Shown in pieces: positions 26,001-35,313 of a DNA stretch of 64,000 bases (positions within the stretch are counted from its first letter, which is position 1; each line of letters begins with the position of its first letter). Below the pieces are notes generated by a model, which was not told where the DNA came from, did no database searches, and saw only the letters and a list, made by a program, of their open reading frames with translations. Made by a program: the position numbers and the translations under genes. The DNA is taken from the NCBI RefSeq assembly GCF_002355395.1, contig NZ_AP017315.1:806001-870000 (forward strand). The letters run 5' to 3'. Source of the stretch: Microcella alkaliphila. GTDB taxonomy: Bacteria; Actinomycetota; Actinomycetes; Actinomycetales; Microbacteriaceae.

Positions 26001-27449
26001 ATGACCGACCAGCGCCTCGCCGTCATCGTGCTCGCCGCGGGAGCCGGAACCCGCATGAAGTCGCGCACCCCGAAAGTGCTGCACCGCATCGCCGGAACCC
26101 CGCTCATCGGTCACGTGCTCGCCACCGCCCAGGCGCTCGTGCCGGCGCACATCGTCGCCGTCGTGCGGCACGAGCGCGAACGGGTCGCCGCCGCGGTCAG
26201 CGAGCTCGCGCCCGAGGCGCACATCGTCGACCAGGACGACATTCCGGGCACCGGCCGCGCCGCCGAGGTCGCCCTCGACGCCCTGCCCGCCGGCTTCGAC
26301 GGCGACGTGCTCATCGTCTCGGGTGACGTTCCGCTGCTCGACGCCGACACCCTCGCCGAGCTGGTCGCCGCCCACCGCGAGCAGAACGCCGCCGCGACCG
26401 TGCTGAGCGCGCACCTCGACGACGCGACCGGGTACGGGCGCGTGATTCGCGCATCCGACGGAGCGCTCGATCGAATCGTCGAGCACAAAGACGCGACCGA
26501 CGCAGAACGCGCCGTCACCGAGATCAATTCGGGCACGTACGTGGTGAACGCGGATGCTCTGCGCCGCTCGCTCGCGCACGTCACCACCGACAACGCGCAG
26601 GCCGAGAAATACCTCACCGACGTCATCGGCGTGCTGCGCGGCGAGGGCGCGACGGTCGCCGCGATCCCGGTCGCCGAGGCGTGGCTGGTCGGCGGCGTCA
26701 ACGACCGCGTGCAGCTGCAGGAGGCCGCCGCCCGCCTCAACGCGCTCATCGTGCGCGGCTGGCAGATGGCCGGCGTCACGATCCACGACCCGGCCACCAC
26801 CTGGATCGAGCGCGGCGTCGTGCTTGAGGCTGACAGCGAGCTGCTGCCCAACGTGCAGCTGCGTGGCACCACCATCGTGCGTTCGGGCGCCGTGGTCGGC
26901 CCCGATTCCACCCTCACCGACGTCGAGGTCGGGGCGGATGCGAAGGTCGCGCGCACCGACGCGACCAGCGCGGTGATCGGAGCGCGCGCATCCGTCGGGC
27001 CGTTCTCGTACCTGCGACCCGGAACCGTCGTCGGGGAAGACGGGAAAATTGGCACCTTCGTTGAGACGAAGAACGCCGTGCTCGGCGCGGGCACGAAGGT
27101 GCCGCACCTGTCGTACATCGGCGACACCACCGTCGGCGAGGGCTCGAACATTGGCGCCGGCACCATCACCGCCAACTACGACGGCGTGAACAAGCACAAA
27201 ACCGTCGTCGGCTCGCACGTGCGCACCGGCTCGCACAACGTGTTCGTGGCCCCCGTTAGGATTGGCGACGGAGCGTACACGGGTGCGGGCACGGTTGTTC
27301 GGAAGGACGTTCCGGCGGGGGCGCTCGCCGTGACGGCCGCCTCGCAGCGGATCGTCGAGCGGTGGGTCGCGGCCAACCGCCCCGGCACGGCGGCGGCCGA
27401 CGCAGCGGCAGCGGCGCAGGCCGCGGCCGAGCAGAACGACAACAGCTAA
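26001..27449 (+). CDS. glmU: Bifunctional UDP-N-acetylglucosamine pyrophosphorylase / glucosamine-1-phosphate N-acetyltransferase
   Basis: This 482-residue enzyme makes UDP-GlcNAc for peptidoglycan. The N-terminal nucleotidyltransferase domain has VLAAGAGTRMKSRTPKVLH, and the substrate pocket includes INSGTYV. The C-terminal left-handed beta-helix has the hexapeptide repeats and the acetyltransferase site (YLRPGTVVGEDGKIGTFVE, NYDGVNKHKTVVGSHV). The tail is an Ala-rich run (AAADAAAAAQAAAEQ). ATG 26001 is chosen over 25992. The next gene is prs, the usual actinobacterial pairing. Confidence 0.96.
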   Translation: MTDQRLAVIVLAAGAGTRMKSRTPKVLHRIAGTPLIGHVLATAQALVPAHIVAVVRHERERVAAAVSELAPEAHIVDQDDIPGTGRAAEVALDALPAGFDGDVLIVSGDVPLLDADTLAELVAAHREQNAAATVLSAHLDDATGYGRVIRASDGALDRIVEHKDATDAERAVTEINSGTYVVNADALRRSLAHVTTDNAQAEKYLTDVIGVLRGEGATVAAIPVAEAWLVGGVNDRVQLQEAAARLNALIVRGWQMAGVTIHDPATTWIERGVVLEADSELLPNVQLRGTTIVRSGAVVGPDSTLTDVEVGADAKVARTDATSAVIGARASVGPFSYLRPGTVVGEDGKIGTFVETKNAVLGAGTKVPHLSYIGDTTVGEGSNIGAGTITANYDGVNKHKTVVGSHVRTGSHNVFVAPVRIGDGAYTGAGTVVRKDVPAGALAVTAASQRIVERWVAANRPGTAAADAAAAAQAAAEQNDNS

Positions 27450-27520
27450 GCCACCCGAGAAACGCACCAAGACCGGCGAGAAGTACCAATGCCGCAGCGG
27501 CGGCAGAAGGCGAGCACGAC

Positions 27521-28498
27521 GTGGCCAGCATCAAAATCACCGGTCAGAAGAAGCTGGTCCTCGTGACGGGGCGCGCGCATCCGCAGCTCGCTCACGACAT
27601 CGCGACCGCCCTCGAAACCGACGTCGTGCCGACCGACGCGCGCACCTTCGCCAACGGCGAGATCTACGCCCGCTACGGCGAGAGCGTGCGCGGCTGCGAT
27701 GCCTTCGTGATTCAGTCGCACGCGAACCCCATCAACGAGGCGCTCATGGAGCAACTCATCATGGTGGATGCGCTCAAGCGCGCCTCGGCAAAGCGCATCA
27801 CCGTCGTCGCCCCCTTCTACCCGTACTCGCGGCAAGACAAGAAGGGTCGCGGCCGCGAGCCCATCTCCGCGCGCCTCGTCGCCGACCTGTTCAAGGCAGC
27901 CGGTGCCGACCGCATCATGAGCGTCGACCTGCACGCCGCCCAGATTCAAGGCTTCTTCGACGGGCCCGTCGACCACCTGTTCGCCATGCCGGTGCTGCTC
28001 GAGCACTTCCGCGCGAAGCTCGACGCGTCGACCCTGACCGTCGTGTCGCCCGACATGGGGCGCGTGCGCGTCGCCGACATCTGGAGTGACAAGCTCGGGG
28101 CGCCGCTCGCGATCATCCACAAGCGGCGCGACCCGCTCGTGCCGAACCAGGTCTCGGTGCACGAGATCGTCGGTGACGTCGAGGGGCGGGTCTGCCTGCT
28201 CGTCGACGACATGATCGACACCGGGCGCACCATCGTGAAGGCGGCCGAGGCTCTGAAGAAGAACGGCGCCATCGGGGTTGTCGTCGCCGCCACGCACGCG
28301 ATTTTCTCGCCGCCGGCCTTCGACATCCTCCAGAGCGAGTTCATCGACAGCGTCGTCGTCACCGACACCCTGCCGGTGCCGGAAGACAAGCGCTGGGACC
28401 GCCTCACCGTGCTGCCGATCGCACCGCTCATCGCGCGGGCGATCCACGAGGTGTTCGACGATGGCTCGGTCACCTCGATGTTCGACGGCGCCGCCTAG
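27521..28498 (+). CDS. prs: Ribose-phosphate pyrophosphokinase
   Basis: This 325-residue PRPP synthetase transfers pyrophosphate from ATP to ribose-5-phosphate for nucleotide, histidine and tryptophan synthesis. It has the catalytic FANGEIYARYGESVRG, the flexible-loop region PYSRQDKKGRGREPIS, the metal-binding DLHAAQIQGFFD and the PRPP-binding VCLLVDDMIDTGRT. GTG 27521 with AGAAGG upstream gives the standard start VASIKITGQKKL. It follows glmU by 71 bp. Confidence 0.96.
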   Translation: MASIKITGQKKLVLVTGRAHPQLAHDIATALETDVVPTDARTFANGEIYARYGESVRGCDAFVIQSHANPINEALMEQLIMVDALKRASAKRITVVAPFYPYSRQDKKGRGREPISARLVADLFKAAGADRIMSVDLHAAQIQGFFDGPVDHLFAMPVLLEHFRAKLDASTLTVVSPDMGRVRVADIWSDKLGAPLAIIHKRRDPLVPNQVSVHEIVGDVEGRVCLLVDDMIDTGRTIVKAAEALKKNGAIGVVVAATHAIFSPPAFDILQSEFIDSVVVTDTLPVPEDKRWDRLTVLPIAPLIARAIHEVFDDGSVTSMFDGAA

Positions 28499-28544
28499 GC
28501 GCGGCGCGGCGACCGCCCGGGTCGACTAACGACGGCCGCCCCGG

Positions 28545-29390
28545 TCAGGGGTTACAGGCGTCGCAATACTGCGGGTCTGCCGTCGTTCTGCCCGGGATGT
28601 CGTGCACCTCGCGGTGCTCGCAGCGCGGGCAGCCGTACACGTGAGCGCGTGCCATGGCAGTGGGCAGCCAGCACACCGCACACGGGAGCCCGCGCACGGT
28701 CTCGACCCGCCCGAATCCCGGGCATCCACACACCGGGCAGAGCACTGCTGCGCGCTGCGCGAGGTCCTGAGCGGCCTCGGCGATGCGCTCCATCCGTCGA
28801 GGGTTGGCGTGGGCGCGCAGGTCGGATTCGACGGCGACCGCCCCGTCGTCAGAGAGCTCGCGCGCCCAGTCGAAGGCAAGCCGCAACTCGTCACGGTCGC
28901 GAACGCCCTTCCAGAAGCGCGGGTCGTCGAGCGCGTTCGGGCGAACCACGAGCCAGTGGGTGGGAAACCCGGCGCGATCGGCGATGCCGTCCAGCTCTTC
29001 CCCCGTGCGGGCGATCCCGTGGACGTGCGGTGAGGGCCCGTCGGCGATCCCGACGATCTCAATGTCGCGATCGCGATCGACCAGCATGATGAGCTCGCGG
29101 TTGTGGCTGACGAATCCGAGCAGCGGATGGCGGTCGAATGAGCCTTCGCTGCCGAGCCCGATCGGATGTCCCGACAGCTCAATGGCCGTCAACGCCTTGG
29201 TGCGCGCTGCCTCCCACTGGGTTCCTGCACGATCGACGTCGCGGGTGAACGTGCCCAGTTGATCGGTGTCGAAGCCCTCGACACGGGCGACGGTGCAACC
29301 GAGTGCCGGCTCGAGCGCCGCCGCGACGACCGCTTCTTTCCCGTGCTGCGTGAGGAAGCCGACCGTCAACCGGTGGTAGGGGTGAGACAT
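28545..29390 (-). CDS. DUF6671-like protein with zinc-ribbon C-terminus
   Basis: The 281-residue protein starts MSHPYHRLTVGFLTQHGKE. The first 200 residues carry GTFTRDVDR, ARTKALTAIELSGHPIGLGSEGSFDRHPLLGF and NREL, which match my memory of the DUF6671 family. The C-terminus has cysteine pairs typical of one or two zinc ribbons (CPVCGCPGFG, CAVC, CPRC, CDAC). Function is unknown. It lies 8 bp downstream of the small membrane protein gene, in one operon, and converges with prs. Confidence 0.7.
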   Translation of the reverse strand: MSHPYHRLTVGFLTQHGKEAVVAAALEPALGCTVARVEGFDTDQLGTFTRDVDRAGTQWEAARTKALTAIELSGHPIGLGSEGSFDRHPLLGFVSHNRELIMLVDRDRDIEIVGIADGPSPHVHGIARTGEELDGIADRAGFPTHWLVVRPNALDDPRFWKGVRDRDELRLAFDWARELSDDGAVAVESDLRAHANPRRMERIAEAAQDLAQRAAVLCPVCGCPGFGRVETVRGLPCAVCWLPTAMARAHVYGCPRCEHREVHDIPGRTTADPQYCDACNP

Positions 29391-29398
29391 GGGAGGCC

Positions 29399-29770
29399 TT
29401 AGGTTCCGGTGCGAGGTTCCAGGCTGGGGCGGCCCGGTATCAGCCCGAGCACAGCGATGCGCACCTCGCCGGCGGGCGACAGGGCGTAACAGTTCCAGCC
29501 GAGTAGCCGCGGGTCGGTGAGCTCGAAGGCGATGCGAGAGGGCACTCCGGGTGCTGCATAGAAGTCGACCGCCATTCGGCAGGCCTGCGCGGCGGTGTTG
29601 CGCGCGACCGACCACGTACCGAGCGCTCCCGGAATCACGAGCGCCAGCATCGCCACAATGCTCACCCAGCGGAGGACACGTCGGCGCCGCTCCCACGGTG
29701 ACAGGCCCGCGCTGGAGTCGCGGTCGGGGTCGTCGGGCCACTCGCGCAGCTCGATCGGGTCGTCGTTCAT
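29399..29770 (-). CDS. Single-pass membrane protein
   Basis: The 123-residue protein has a charged cytosolic N-terminus (ELREWPDDPDRD, WERRRRVLRW) and one transmembrane segment (VSIVAMLALVIPGALGTWSVA, about residues 37-57). The external domain has a cysteine pair. No family is recognised. It heads the two-gene minus-strand operon with the DUF6671-like gene. Confidence 0.6.
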   Translation of the reverse strand: MNDDPIELREWPDDPDRDSSAGLSPWERRRRVLRWVSIVAMLALVIPGALGTWSVARNTAAQACRMAVDFYAAPGVPSRIAFELTDPRLLGWNCYALSPAGEVRIAVLGLIPGRPSLEPRTGT

Positions 29771-29815
29771 CGCGCCCAGTCTGGCACGCGCTCCCTGCTC
29801 GCCCCCTGCGCCGGG

Positions 29816-29821
29816 TAGGGT
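29816..29821 (+). promoter_or_regulatory. -10 box TAGGGT of the APC permease operon, 7 nt from ATG
   Basis: TAGGGT fits the actinobacterial TANNNT -10 and ends 7 nt before ATG 29829, so transcription would start at or next to the start codon. No ribosome-binding site is present. Confidence 0.55.
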
Positions 29822-29828
29822 TCAGCCC

Positions 29829-31148
29829 ATGCCCGCGGAACCCGAAACCGCAGACGAGAGCACGCCACACCCCACCGCCGTACCCGCGGCCCACGGTGCC
29901 CTGGCGCGCCGTGTTCGCCTGCCCGGCGCGATCGGCATCGGCCTCGCCTCGATGATCGGCGCGGGCCTGTTCGCCGTCTGGGGTCCGGCGACCGACGCCG
30001 CTCGCAGCGGCTTGCTCGTCGCCCTGGTCGCGGCAGCGGTGATCGCGACGCTGAACGCCTTCAGTTCGGCGCAGCTCGCGATGGCGCACCCGGCGGCGGG
30101 CGGCGCCTACGCGTTCGGCCGCCGCTACGTCGGCCCGTGGACGGGCTTCACCGCCGGTTGGCTGTTCGTCACGGGCAAGACAGCGTCGGCCGCGGCCATT
30201 GCGTCGATCGCCGCCGCCTACCTGTACCCACCCGCGCCGGTCCCGGTGGCCGTCGGACTGATCGTCGTGTTCGCCGCCCTCAACATGTCGGGCGTGCGTA
30301 CGACGGCCCGCGTGTCGATCGCGATCGTTGCGGTCGTCCTTGCGGGCCTTGCCGTCCTCCTCGTGGTGGCGGTGTCGGGCGGCACGGCGGCCGATCTCGA
30401 TCCGGTGACGAGCATCCTGAACCCGACGAGCCCGTACGGGGTGCTGCAGGGCGCTGCGCTGCTGTTCTTCGCGTTCGCCGGCTACGCGCGCATGGCGACG
30501 CTGGGCGAGGAGGTCGTCGAGCCGCGCCGCACCCTCCCGCGCGCCATCTTCATCGCGCTCGGCATCGTGCTGGCGCTGTACGCGGCGGTCGCCGTGCTGC
30601 TCGTGTCGACGCTTGGGGTGAACCGGCTCGCCGGCAGCGTGACCCCGCTCGCCGACGCGCTCGACCCCGCGTGGACGCCCCTCGTCGTGGCCGTCGCCGG
30701 CATCGCCTGCCTCGGCTCGCTGGTCGGCATTCTCGCCGGCCTCAGCCGCTCGAGTCTTGCCATGGCGCGCGAGCGCGACCTTCCGGGGCTCCTTGCCCGC
30801 ATCTCGCCACGCACAAACGCCCCGATCGTCGCCGAGGCGGTCATCGCCGGCATGGCGATCCTCATCGTCGTGCTGCTCGAGCCCGCCCAGTTGGTCGCCG
30901 CGTCGAGCTCGGCCGTGCTGCTCTACTACGCGGTCGCCCACCTGTCGGCCCTGCGCCAGCCGGCCGCCGAGCGCTGGCAGCCCCGAGCGGTGGGCATTGC
31001 CGGGCTCGTCGGATGCGTGGTGCTGGTCGCCGCCCTGCCGCCGATCTCGATTCTCGGAACCGCCGCCCTGCTCGCCGTCGGCCTCCTGCTGCGGATGCTC
31101 GCGGTGCGCCTCCGCGCCCGCTCCGTCGTCGAGGGGGGCGCGCGGTGA
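29829..31148 (+). CDS. APC-superfamily amino acid permease
   Basis: The 439-residue protein has about 12 hydrophobic helices. The APC consensus of helix 1 (GAIGIGLASMIGAGLFAVWG) is followed by GGAYAFGRRYVGPWTGFTAGW and FAFAGYARMATLGEEVVEPRRTLPRA. It would import amino acids or related amines by cation or antiport coupling; the substrate is not deducible. The stop overlaps the following CoA-transferase gene by GTGA. Confidence 0.88.
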   Translation: MPAEPETADESTPHPTAVPAAHGALARRVRLPGAIGIGLASMIGAGLFAVWGPATDAARSGLLVALVAAAVIATLNAFSSAQLAMAHPAAGGAYAFGRRYVGPWTGFTAGWLFVTGKTASAAAIASIAAAYLYPPAPVPVAVGLIVVFAALNMSGVRTTARVSIAIVAVVLAGLAVLLVVAVSGGTAADLDPVTSILNPTSPYGVLQGAALLFFAFAGYARMATLGEEVVEPRRTLPRAIFIALGIVLALYAAVAVLLVSTLGVNRLAGSVTPLADALDPAWTPLVVAVAGIACLGSLVGILAGLSRSSLAMARERDLPGLLARISPRTNAPIVAEAVIAGMAILIVVLLEPAQLVAASSSAVLLYYAVAHLSALRQPAAERWQPRAVGIAGLVGCVVLVAALPPISILGTAALLAVGLLLRMLAVRLRARSVVEGGAR

Positions 31149-33106
31149 CGGCCGGCGCTGCACACCACGGCGCCGCACCCGCCGACATCGTTCCGGCGAT
31201 GCCGACCGACCTGTGTGAGCCGCACGGAGCCGCGATCATCGGCCACGGACCCTACGATGCGCGCTTCCCCGTGTCGGCGTTCGCGTCCGCGTCGGTGGCG
31301 ACGTTCGCGACGGCGGCCGCTGAGTTGGTGGGCGGCGAGGCGACCCCGCTCGTCGACGCGCGCCTCGCCTCCGCCTGGTTCGACCGGGCGGTGCGGCTGC
31401 GCGAGGCCCAGCCGTCGCCGTGGCACCCGCTGAGCGGCGACTATCGCGCCGCCGACCGGTGGGTGCGCCTGCACATGAACGTGCCGGCTCACCGGGCGGC
31501 GGCGTTGGAGGCCCTCGGCGTGTTTCGCGTCGTCCCCGAGGGGGAACCCCCGCACGAACCCGACCGCAACGAGGTGGCCGCAGCCGTCGAGGGCTGGTCG
31601 GCGCTCGAGCTGGAGGAGGCCGTTGTGGCGGCGGGCGGGTGCGCGGCGGTGTTGCGGTCCGCGAACGAGTGGGCCGAGCATCCGCAGGGCCGCGCGGTCG
31701 CGGAGCAGCCGCTCGTCACCGTGGTGCGCGGGGGGCGCAGTGAGCGTGAATGGCCCGCGGGGTCGCCCGAGCGGCCGCTGGCGGGCGTGCGGGTGCTCGA
31801 CCTGACCCGCGTGATTGCTGGCCCCGTCGCGACCCGCGCCCTCGCGCTGCTCGGTGCGGACGTGCTGCGTCTCGACCCGCCCGACTGGGAGGAGCCGGCG
31901 CTCGAGCCCGACATGACTCTCGGCAAGCGCTGCGCCCGGCTCGATGCTCACGAGGTGGAGGGTGCCGCGACGCTGGCCGCGCTCATCGCGGAGAGCCACG
32001 TGCTTGTGCACGGTCTGCGCCCGGGAGCGCTCGACGCGCTCGGCCTCGACGCCGCTACTCGTGCCAGCCTGCGCCCCGGGCTCGTCGAGGTTCAGGTCAG
32101 CGCCTACGGCCCCACCGGCCCGTGGGCCGAGCGTCGGGGCTTCGACAGTCTCGTACAGCTGGTCACGGGCATCGCGGATGCGCGTGGCGACACCGCGCCC
32201 GACGCCGCGCCGGTTGCCCTGCCCGTGCAGGCCCTCGACCACGCGACCGGCTGGCTCGCCGCGACCGCCGCCGTGCGGGGCGTCGCACACGCGCGTGCGA
32301 CGGGGGAGGGCAGTGCCAGCTACCTGTCGCTCGCGCGCACCGCGCACGAGTTGCAGCGCATGGCGGGGGAGCGTGCCGACAGCGAGACCGCGCCCCCGCC
32401 CGCGCCCGTGTCCGCGCGTGACGCTGACGACGCGGAGTTCCCCGCGCATCCCGTCGACACCGCCTGGGGCGTTGTTGACGTGCTGGCCGCGCCGTTGTCG
32501 ATCGCCGGCGTGCACGTCGAGGCGCTGCATCCGCCGCGTCCGCTCGGCAGTGACGCCCCCGACTGGGCGCCGCTCGACGCGCCCGCCCGACGCGAGCGCA
32601 GCGCCGACGCGGTGTCCGTGCCGCGGCGCCGCATTCCCGTCTGGGCGGCGCTCAGCGGCCTGCTCGTGTGGGCCGGGCAGGGGGTGCCGCTGACGCTGGG
32701 CGCCGCGATGCTCGGCACCGCCGTGCCGAACCCCGGCTGGTGGACCTCACCCGTGTGGGTTGCCGGTGCGGCGGCGCAGGCTCTCGCCCTCCTGCTGACC
32801 TGGTTCGCCCTCTCACGCGTCACGAACGTGGTGGGCGTGCTCGCCGCGACCATTCCACTCGGGATGCTCGCGCACGTCTCCGCCGCGACCGCCGTCGCGC
32901 TCGTCACCGGCGCCGCATCCCCGCCCGCGCTCGACGCGGGGCTGAACCTGCTCGCGCTGCACTGGGCGAGCGGAGCGGCGCTGATCGCGGCGAGTATCCC
33001 GATTCTGTTGATGCTCACGCCTCTGGGCGCGGGGGCCGGCGCGCTGAATCGCCGCGCGTTCGCGCCGCGGTACGCGCGCCGGGGCCGCGGCCGCCGCGCC
33101 GCCTGA
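31145..33106 (+). CDS. Family III CoA-transferase fused to a four-helix membrane domain
   Basis: The 653-residue reading frame starts GTG 31145 overlapping the permease stop. Residues 1-480 are a CaiB/BaiF family III CoA-transferase (PLAGVRVLDLTRVIAGPVATRALALLGADVLRLD, EVQVSAYGPTGPWAERRGFD). Homology ends at the usual C-terminal HPPRPLGSDAPDW. With no stop codon, the frame continues into residues about 500-653, which hold four hydrophobic helices (WAALSGLLVWAGQGVPLTLG, VAGAAAQALALLLTWFAL, VLAATIPLGMLAHVSAATAVALV, GAALIAASIPILLMLTPLG) and an arginine-rich tail. No frameshift is apparent. Either this is a true fusion that tethers the enzyme to the membrane, or a lost stop has joined two genes. 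Confidence 0.75.
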   Translation: MTAGAAHHGAAPADIVPAMPTDLCEPHGAAIIGHGPYDARFPVSAFASASVATFATAAAELVGGEATPLVDARLASAWFDRAVRLREAQPSPWHPLSGDYRAADRWVRLHMNVPAHRAAALEALGVFRVVPEGEPPHEPDRNEVAAAVEGWSALELEEAVVAAGGCAAVLRSANEWAEHPQGRAVAEQPLVTVVRGGRSEREWPAGSPERPLAGVRVLDLTRVIAGPVATRALALLGADVLRLDPPDWEEPALEPDMTLGKRCARLDAHEVEGAATLAALIAESHVLVHGLRPGALDALGLDAATRASLRPGLVEVQVSAYGPTGPWAERRGFDSLVQLVTGIADARGDTAPDAAPVALPVQALDHATGWLAATAAVRGVAHARATGEGSASYLSLARTAHELQRMAGERADSETAPPPAPVSARDADDAEFPAHPVDTAWGVVDVLAAPLSIAGVHVEALHPPRPLGSDAPDWAPLDAPARRERSADAVSVPRRRIPVWAALSGLLVWAGQGVPLTLGAAMLGTAVPNPGWWTSPVWVAGAAAQALALLLTWFALSRVTNVVGVLAATIPLGMLAHVSAATAVALVTGAASPPALDAGLNLLALHWASGAALIAASIPILLMLTPLGAGAGALNRRAFAPRYARRGRGRRAA

Positions 33107-33112
33107 GCGACC

Positions 33113-34561
33113 CTAGTGCAGGTCCTCCGCCTCGATCTCGGTGCGGTCACCCGACCAGAGCGTGTGGAACGTGCCGTCCCTGTCGACGCGCTTGTAGGTG
33201 TGCGCGCCGAAGAAGTCGCGCTGGCCCTGCACGAGTGCGGCGGGCAGGCGCTCGGCGCGCAGCCCGTCGTAGTACGACAGCGACGAGGCGAACGCGGGCG
33301 TGGGGATGCCCGCGAGGGCAGAGCCGGCGACGATGCGACGCCACGAGGGCAGCGCCGAGGCGACCGCGTCCGCGAAGTACGGCGCCGTCACGAGGGCGAC
33401 GAGCTCGGGGTCGTCGGCGTACGCCTCGGTGATGCGGTTCAGGAACTGGGCGCGGATGATGCAGCCGGCACGCCAGATCTTCGCGATCTCACCCTTCTTG
33501 ATGTTCCAGTCGTACTCGGCGGCGCCGGCGACGATCGCGTCGAAGCCCTGGCTGTAGGCGATGATCTTCGACGCGTAGAGCGCGCGCCGCACATCCTCGA
33601 CGAACGCATCACGATCATCCACCGACCAGCTTTCGGTCGACGCCGGAAGCGACCGCGCGGCGGCGCGCTGGGCCGGCGCTGACGACAGCGAGCGGGCGAA
33701 GACAGCCTCGGCAATACCCGAGACGGGAACCCCGAGGTCGAGTGCGGTCTGCACGGTCCAGGCGCCGGTGCCCTTCGCGCCGGCCTGGTCGAGGATCACG
33801 TCGACGAGCGGCTTCCCCGTCGCGGCGTCGACCTGGCGCAGCACCTCGGCGGTGATCTCGATCAGGTAGCTCTCGAGCTCGCCGGTGTTCCATTCCGCGA
33901 AGATGTCGGCGATCTCGGCCGGCTCGAGCCCGCCCACGCGGCGCAGCAGGTCGTAGGCCTCGGCAATCAGCTGCATGTCGGCGTACTCGATGCCGTTGTG
34001 GATCATCTTGACGAAGTGGCCAGCGCCGTCGGTGCCCACGTGCGTCACGCATGGCTCGCCGTCGGCGACCGCCGCGATCGACGTCAAGATGGGGCCGAGC
34101 GTGTGCCACGCCTCCTCCGAGCCGCCAGGCATGATCGAGGGACCGTTCAGGGCACCCTCCTCGCCGCCCGAGATGCCAGCGCCGACGAAGTTGATGCCCG
34201 TCTCGCGCACGGCCTTCTCGCGCCGCACCGTGTCGGTGAACAGGGCATTGCCGCCGTCGACGATGATGTCGCCCGGCTCGAAGACCTGCACGAGCTCGTC
34301 GATGACCGCATCCGTGGGGCGGCCCGCCTTCACCATGATGATCGCGGTGCGCGGCTTCGTCAGCGCCGCGGCGAACTCGGTGTAGTCCTTCGCGGCGACG
34401 AAGCCTGCCTCGGGGTGCTCGGTGACGAGCGTCTCGGTCTTCTCCCACGAGCGGTTGTAGACGGCGACCGTGTTGCCCTCGCGACTCGCGAGGTTGCGGG
34501 CCAGATTCGACCCCATGACGGCGAGTCCGACGACTCCGATGTTGGCGGTGGGCTGGGTCAC
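33113..34561 (-). CDS. gnd: 6-phosphogluconate dehydrogenase (decarboxylating)
   Basis: This 482-residue enzyme of the oxidative pentose phosphate pathway converts 6-phosphogluconate to ribulose-5-phosphate with NADP+ reduction. It has the nucleotide-binding GVVGLAVMGSNLARNL, the substrate motif FVGAGISGGEEGALNGPSIMPGG and the catalytic HNGIEYADMQLIAEAY. The C-terminal helical dimer domain is complete. GTG 34561 has GAGGAG upstream. It is divergent from the gluconokinase gene, whose product makes its substrate. Confidence 0.96.
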   Translation of the reverse strand: MTQPTANIGVVGLAVMGSNLARNLASREGNTVAVYNRSWEKTETLVTEHPEAGFVAAKDYTEFAAALTKPRTAIIMVKAGRPTDAVIDELVQVFEPGDIIVDGGNALFTDTVRREKAVRETGINFVGAGISGGEEGALNGPSIMPGGSEEAWHTLGPILTSIAAVADGEPCVTHVGTDGAGHFVKMIHNGIEYADMQLIAEAYDLLRRVGGLEPAEIADIFAEWNTGELESYLIEITAEVLRQVDAATGKPLVDVILDQAGAKGTGAWTVQTALDLGVPVSGIAEAVFARSLSSAPAQRAAARSLPASTESWSVDDRDAFVEDVRRALYASKIIAYSQGFDAIVAGAAEYDWNIKKGEIAKIWRAGCIIRAQFLNRITEAYADDPELVALVTAPYFADAVASALPSWRRIVAGSALAGIPTPAFASSLSYYDGLRAERLPAALVQGQRDFFGAHTYKRVDRDGTFHTLWSGDRTEIEAEDLH

Positions 34562-34643
34562 GTTCGGCTCCTCTAGGGGGTGTGGTGGCGAGGCCGTATT
34601 CCAGCCTAGAGCCTCGGATGCGCGCCATCCTCCGCCTCCCGGC

Positions 34644-34649
34644 TAGCGT
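34644..34649 (+). promoter_or_regulatory. -10 box TAGCGT of gluconokinase, 7 nt from ATG
   Basis: TAGCGT fits TANNNT and ends 7 nt before ATG 34657, predicting a leaderless transcript. Confidence 0.5.
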
Positions 34650-34656
34650 GGAGCAC

Positions 34657-35160
34657 ATGCCCGCCCCCGTTAGCGTGATCGTCGCCGGGGTGTCCGGATC
34701 GGGCAAGTCGACGGTCGGCAGGGCTGCGGCCGCGCTCGCCACCGTCGCTTTTATCGACGGTGACGACCTCCACCCCGACGAGAACATCGCCCTCATGTCC
34801 GCGGGCACCGCCCTCACCGACGCCGACCGCGAACCCTGGCTGGATGCTGTGGCCGCCACCGCGCGCGACCACGCTCCCTGCGTGGTCGCCTGCTCGGCGC
34901 TCGCGCGTCGCTATCGCGACCGGCTTCGTGATGGGGCTCCGAGCATCCAGATCGTGATTCTGGAGGTGCCGGCAGAGGAACTGCGTCGACGGCTCGAGTC
35001 GCGCACGGGGCACTTCATGCGCGCCACGATGCTCGACTCGCAACTGCTCGCCCGCGAGCATCCGGAGGATGAGCCCGGTGTCACCGTCGTCGATGGCACG
35101 CAGAGCGTCGAGGCGCTCGCGCGCACGGTCGCGGCGCTCCTGGGCCGTGGCGTAGACTGA
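34657..35160 (+). CDS. gntK: Gluconokinase
   Basis: The 167-residue kinase phosphorylates gluconate to 6-phosphogluconate with ATP. It has the P-loop GVSGSGKST at residues 10-18, the gluconate-binding IDGDDLHPDENIALMSAGTALTD and the GHFMRATMLDSQL region. Its product is the substrate of the divergently encoded gnd. Whether regulators act on the shared 95-bp spacer is not visible. Confidence 0.92.
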   Translation: MPAPVSVIVAGVSGSGKSTVGRAAAALATVAFIDGDDLHPDENIALMSAGTALTDADREPWLDAVAATARDHAPCVVACSALARRYRDRLRDGAPSIQIVILEVPAEELRRRLESRTGHFMRATMLDSQLLAREHPEDEPGVTVVDGTQSVEALARTVAALLGRGVD

Positions 35161-35313
35161 CCCACTGAACTTCGGCGAGGGCGCGCTCTGAGAGGGGTTG
35201 CGCCGTGATCGACGCGGTGGGTACGGCACGCGAGTCGTTCCTCACGCGCACACGCGTTCGAGTTGACACAGACGATCGGGCCCAGGCCCCCCAATCATGA
35301 AATGAGTACAGCC

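Noticed and set aside
25932..27470. Long minus-strand open frame opposite glmU
   Set aside because: Antisense shadow caused by GC codon bias; glmU on the plus strand is unmistakable.
30137..31144. Upstream extension of the CoA-transferase frame
   Set aside because: This part is an off-frame reading of the APC permease; GTG 31145 is the coupled start.
28545..31178. Extension of the DUF6671-like frame to 877 codons
   Set aside because: Only the part from ATG 29390 has family motifs and a plausible start; the extension lies opposite the membrane protein and permease genes.
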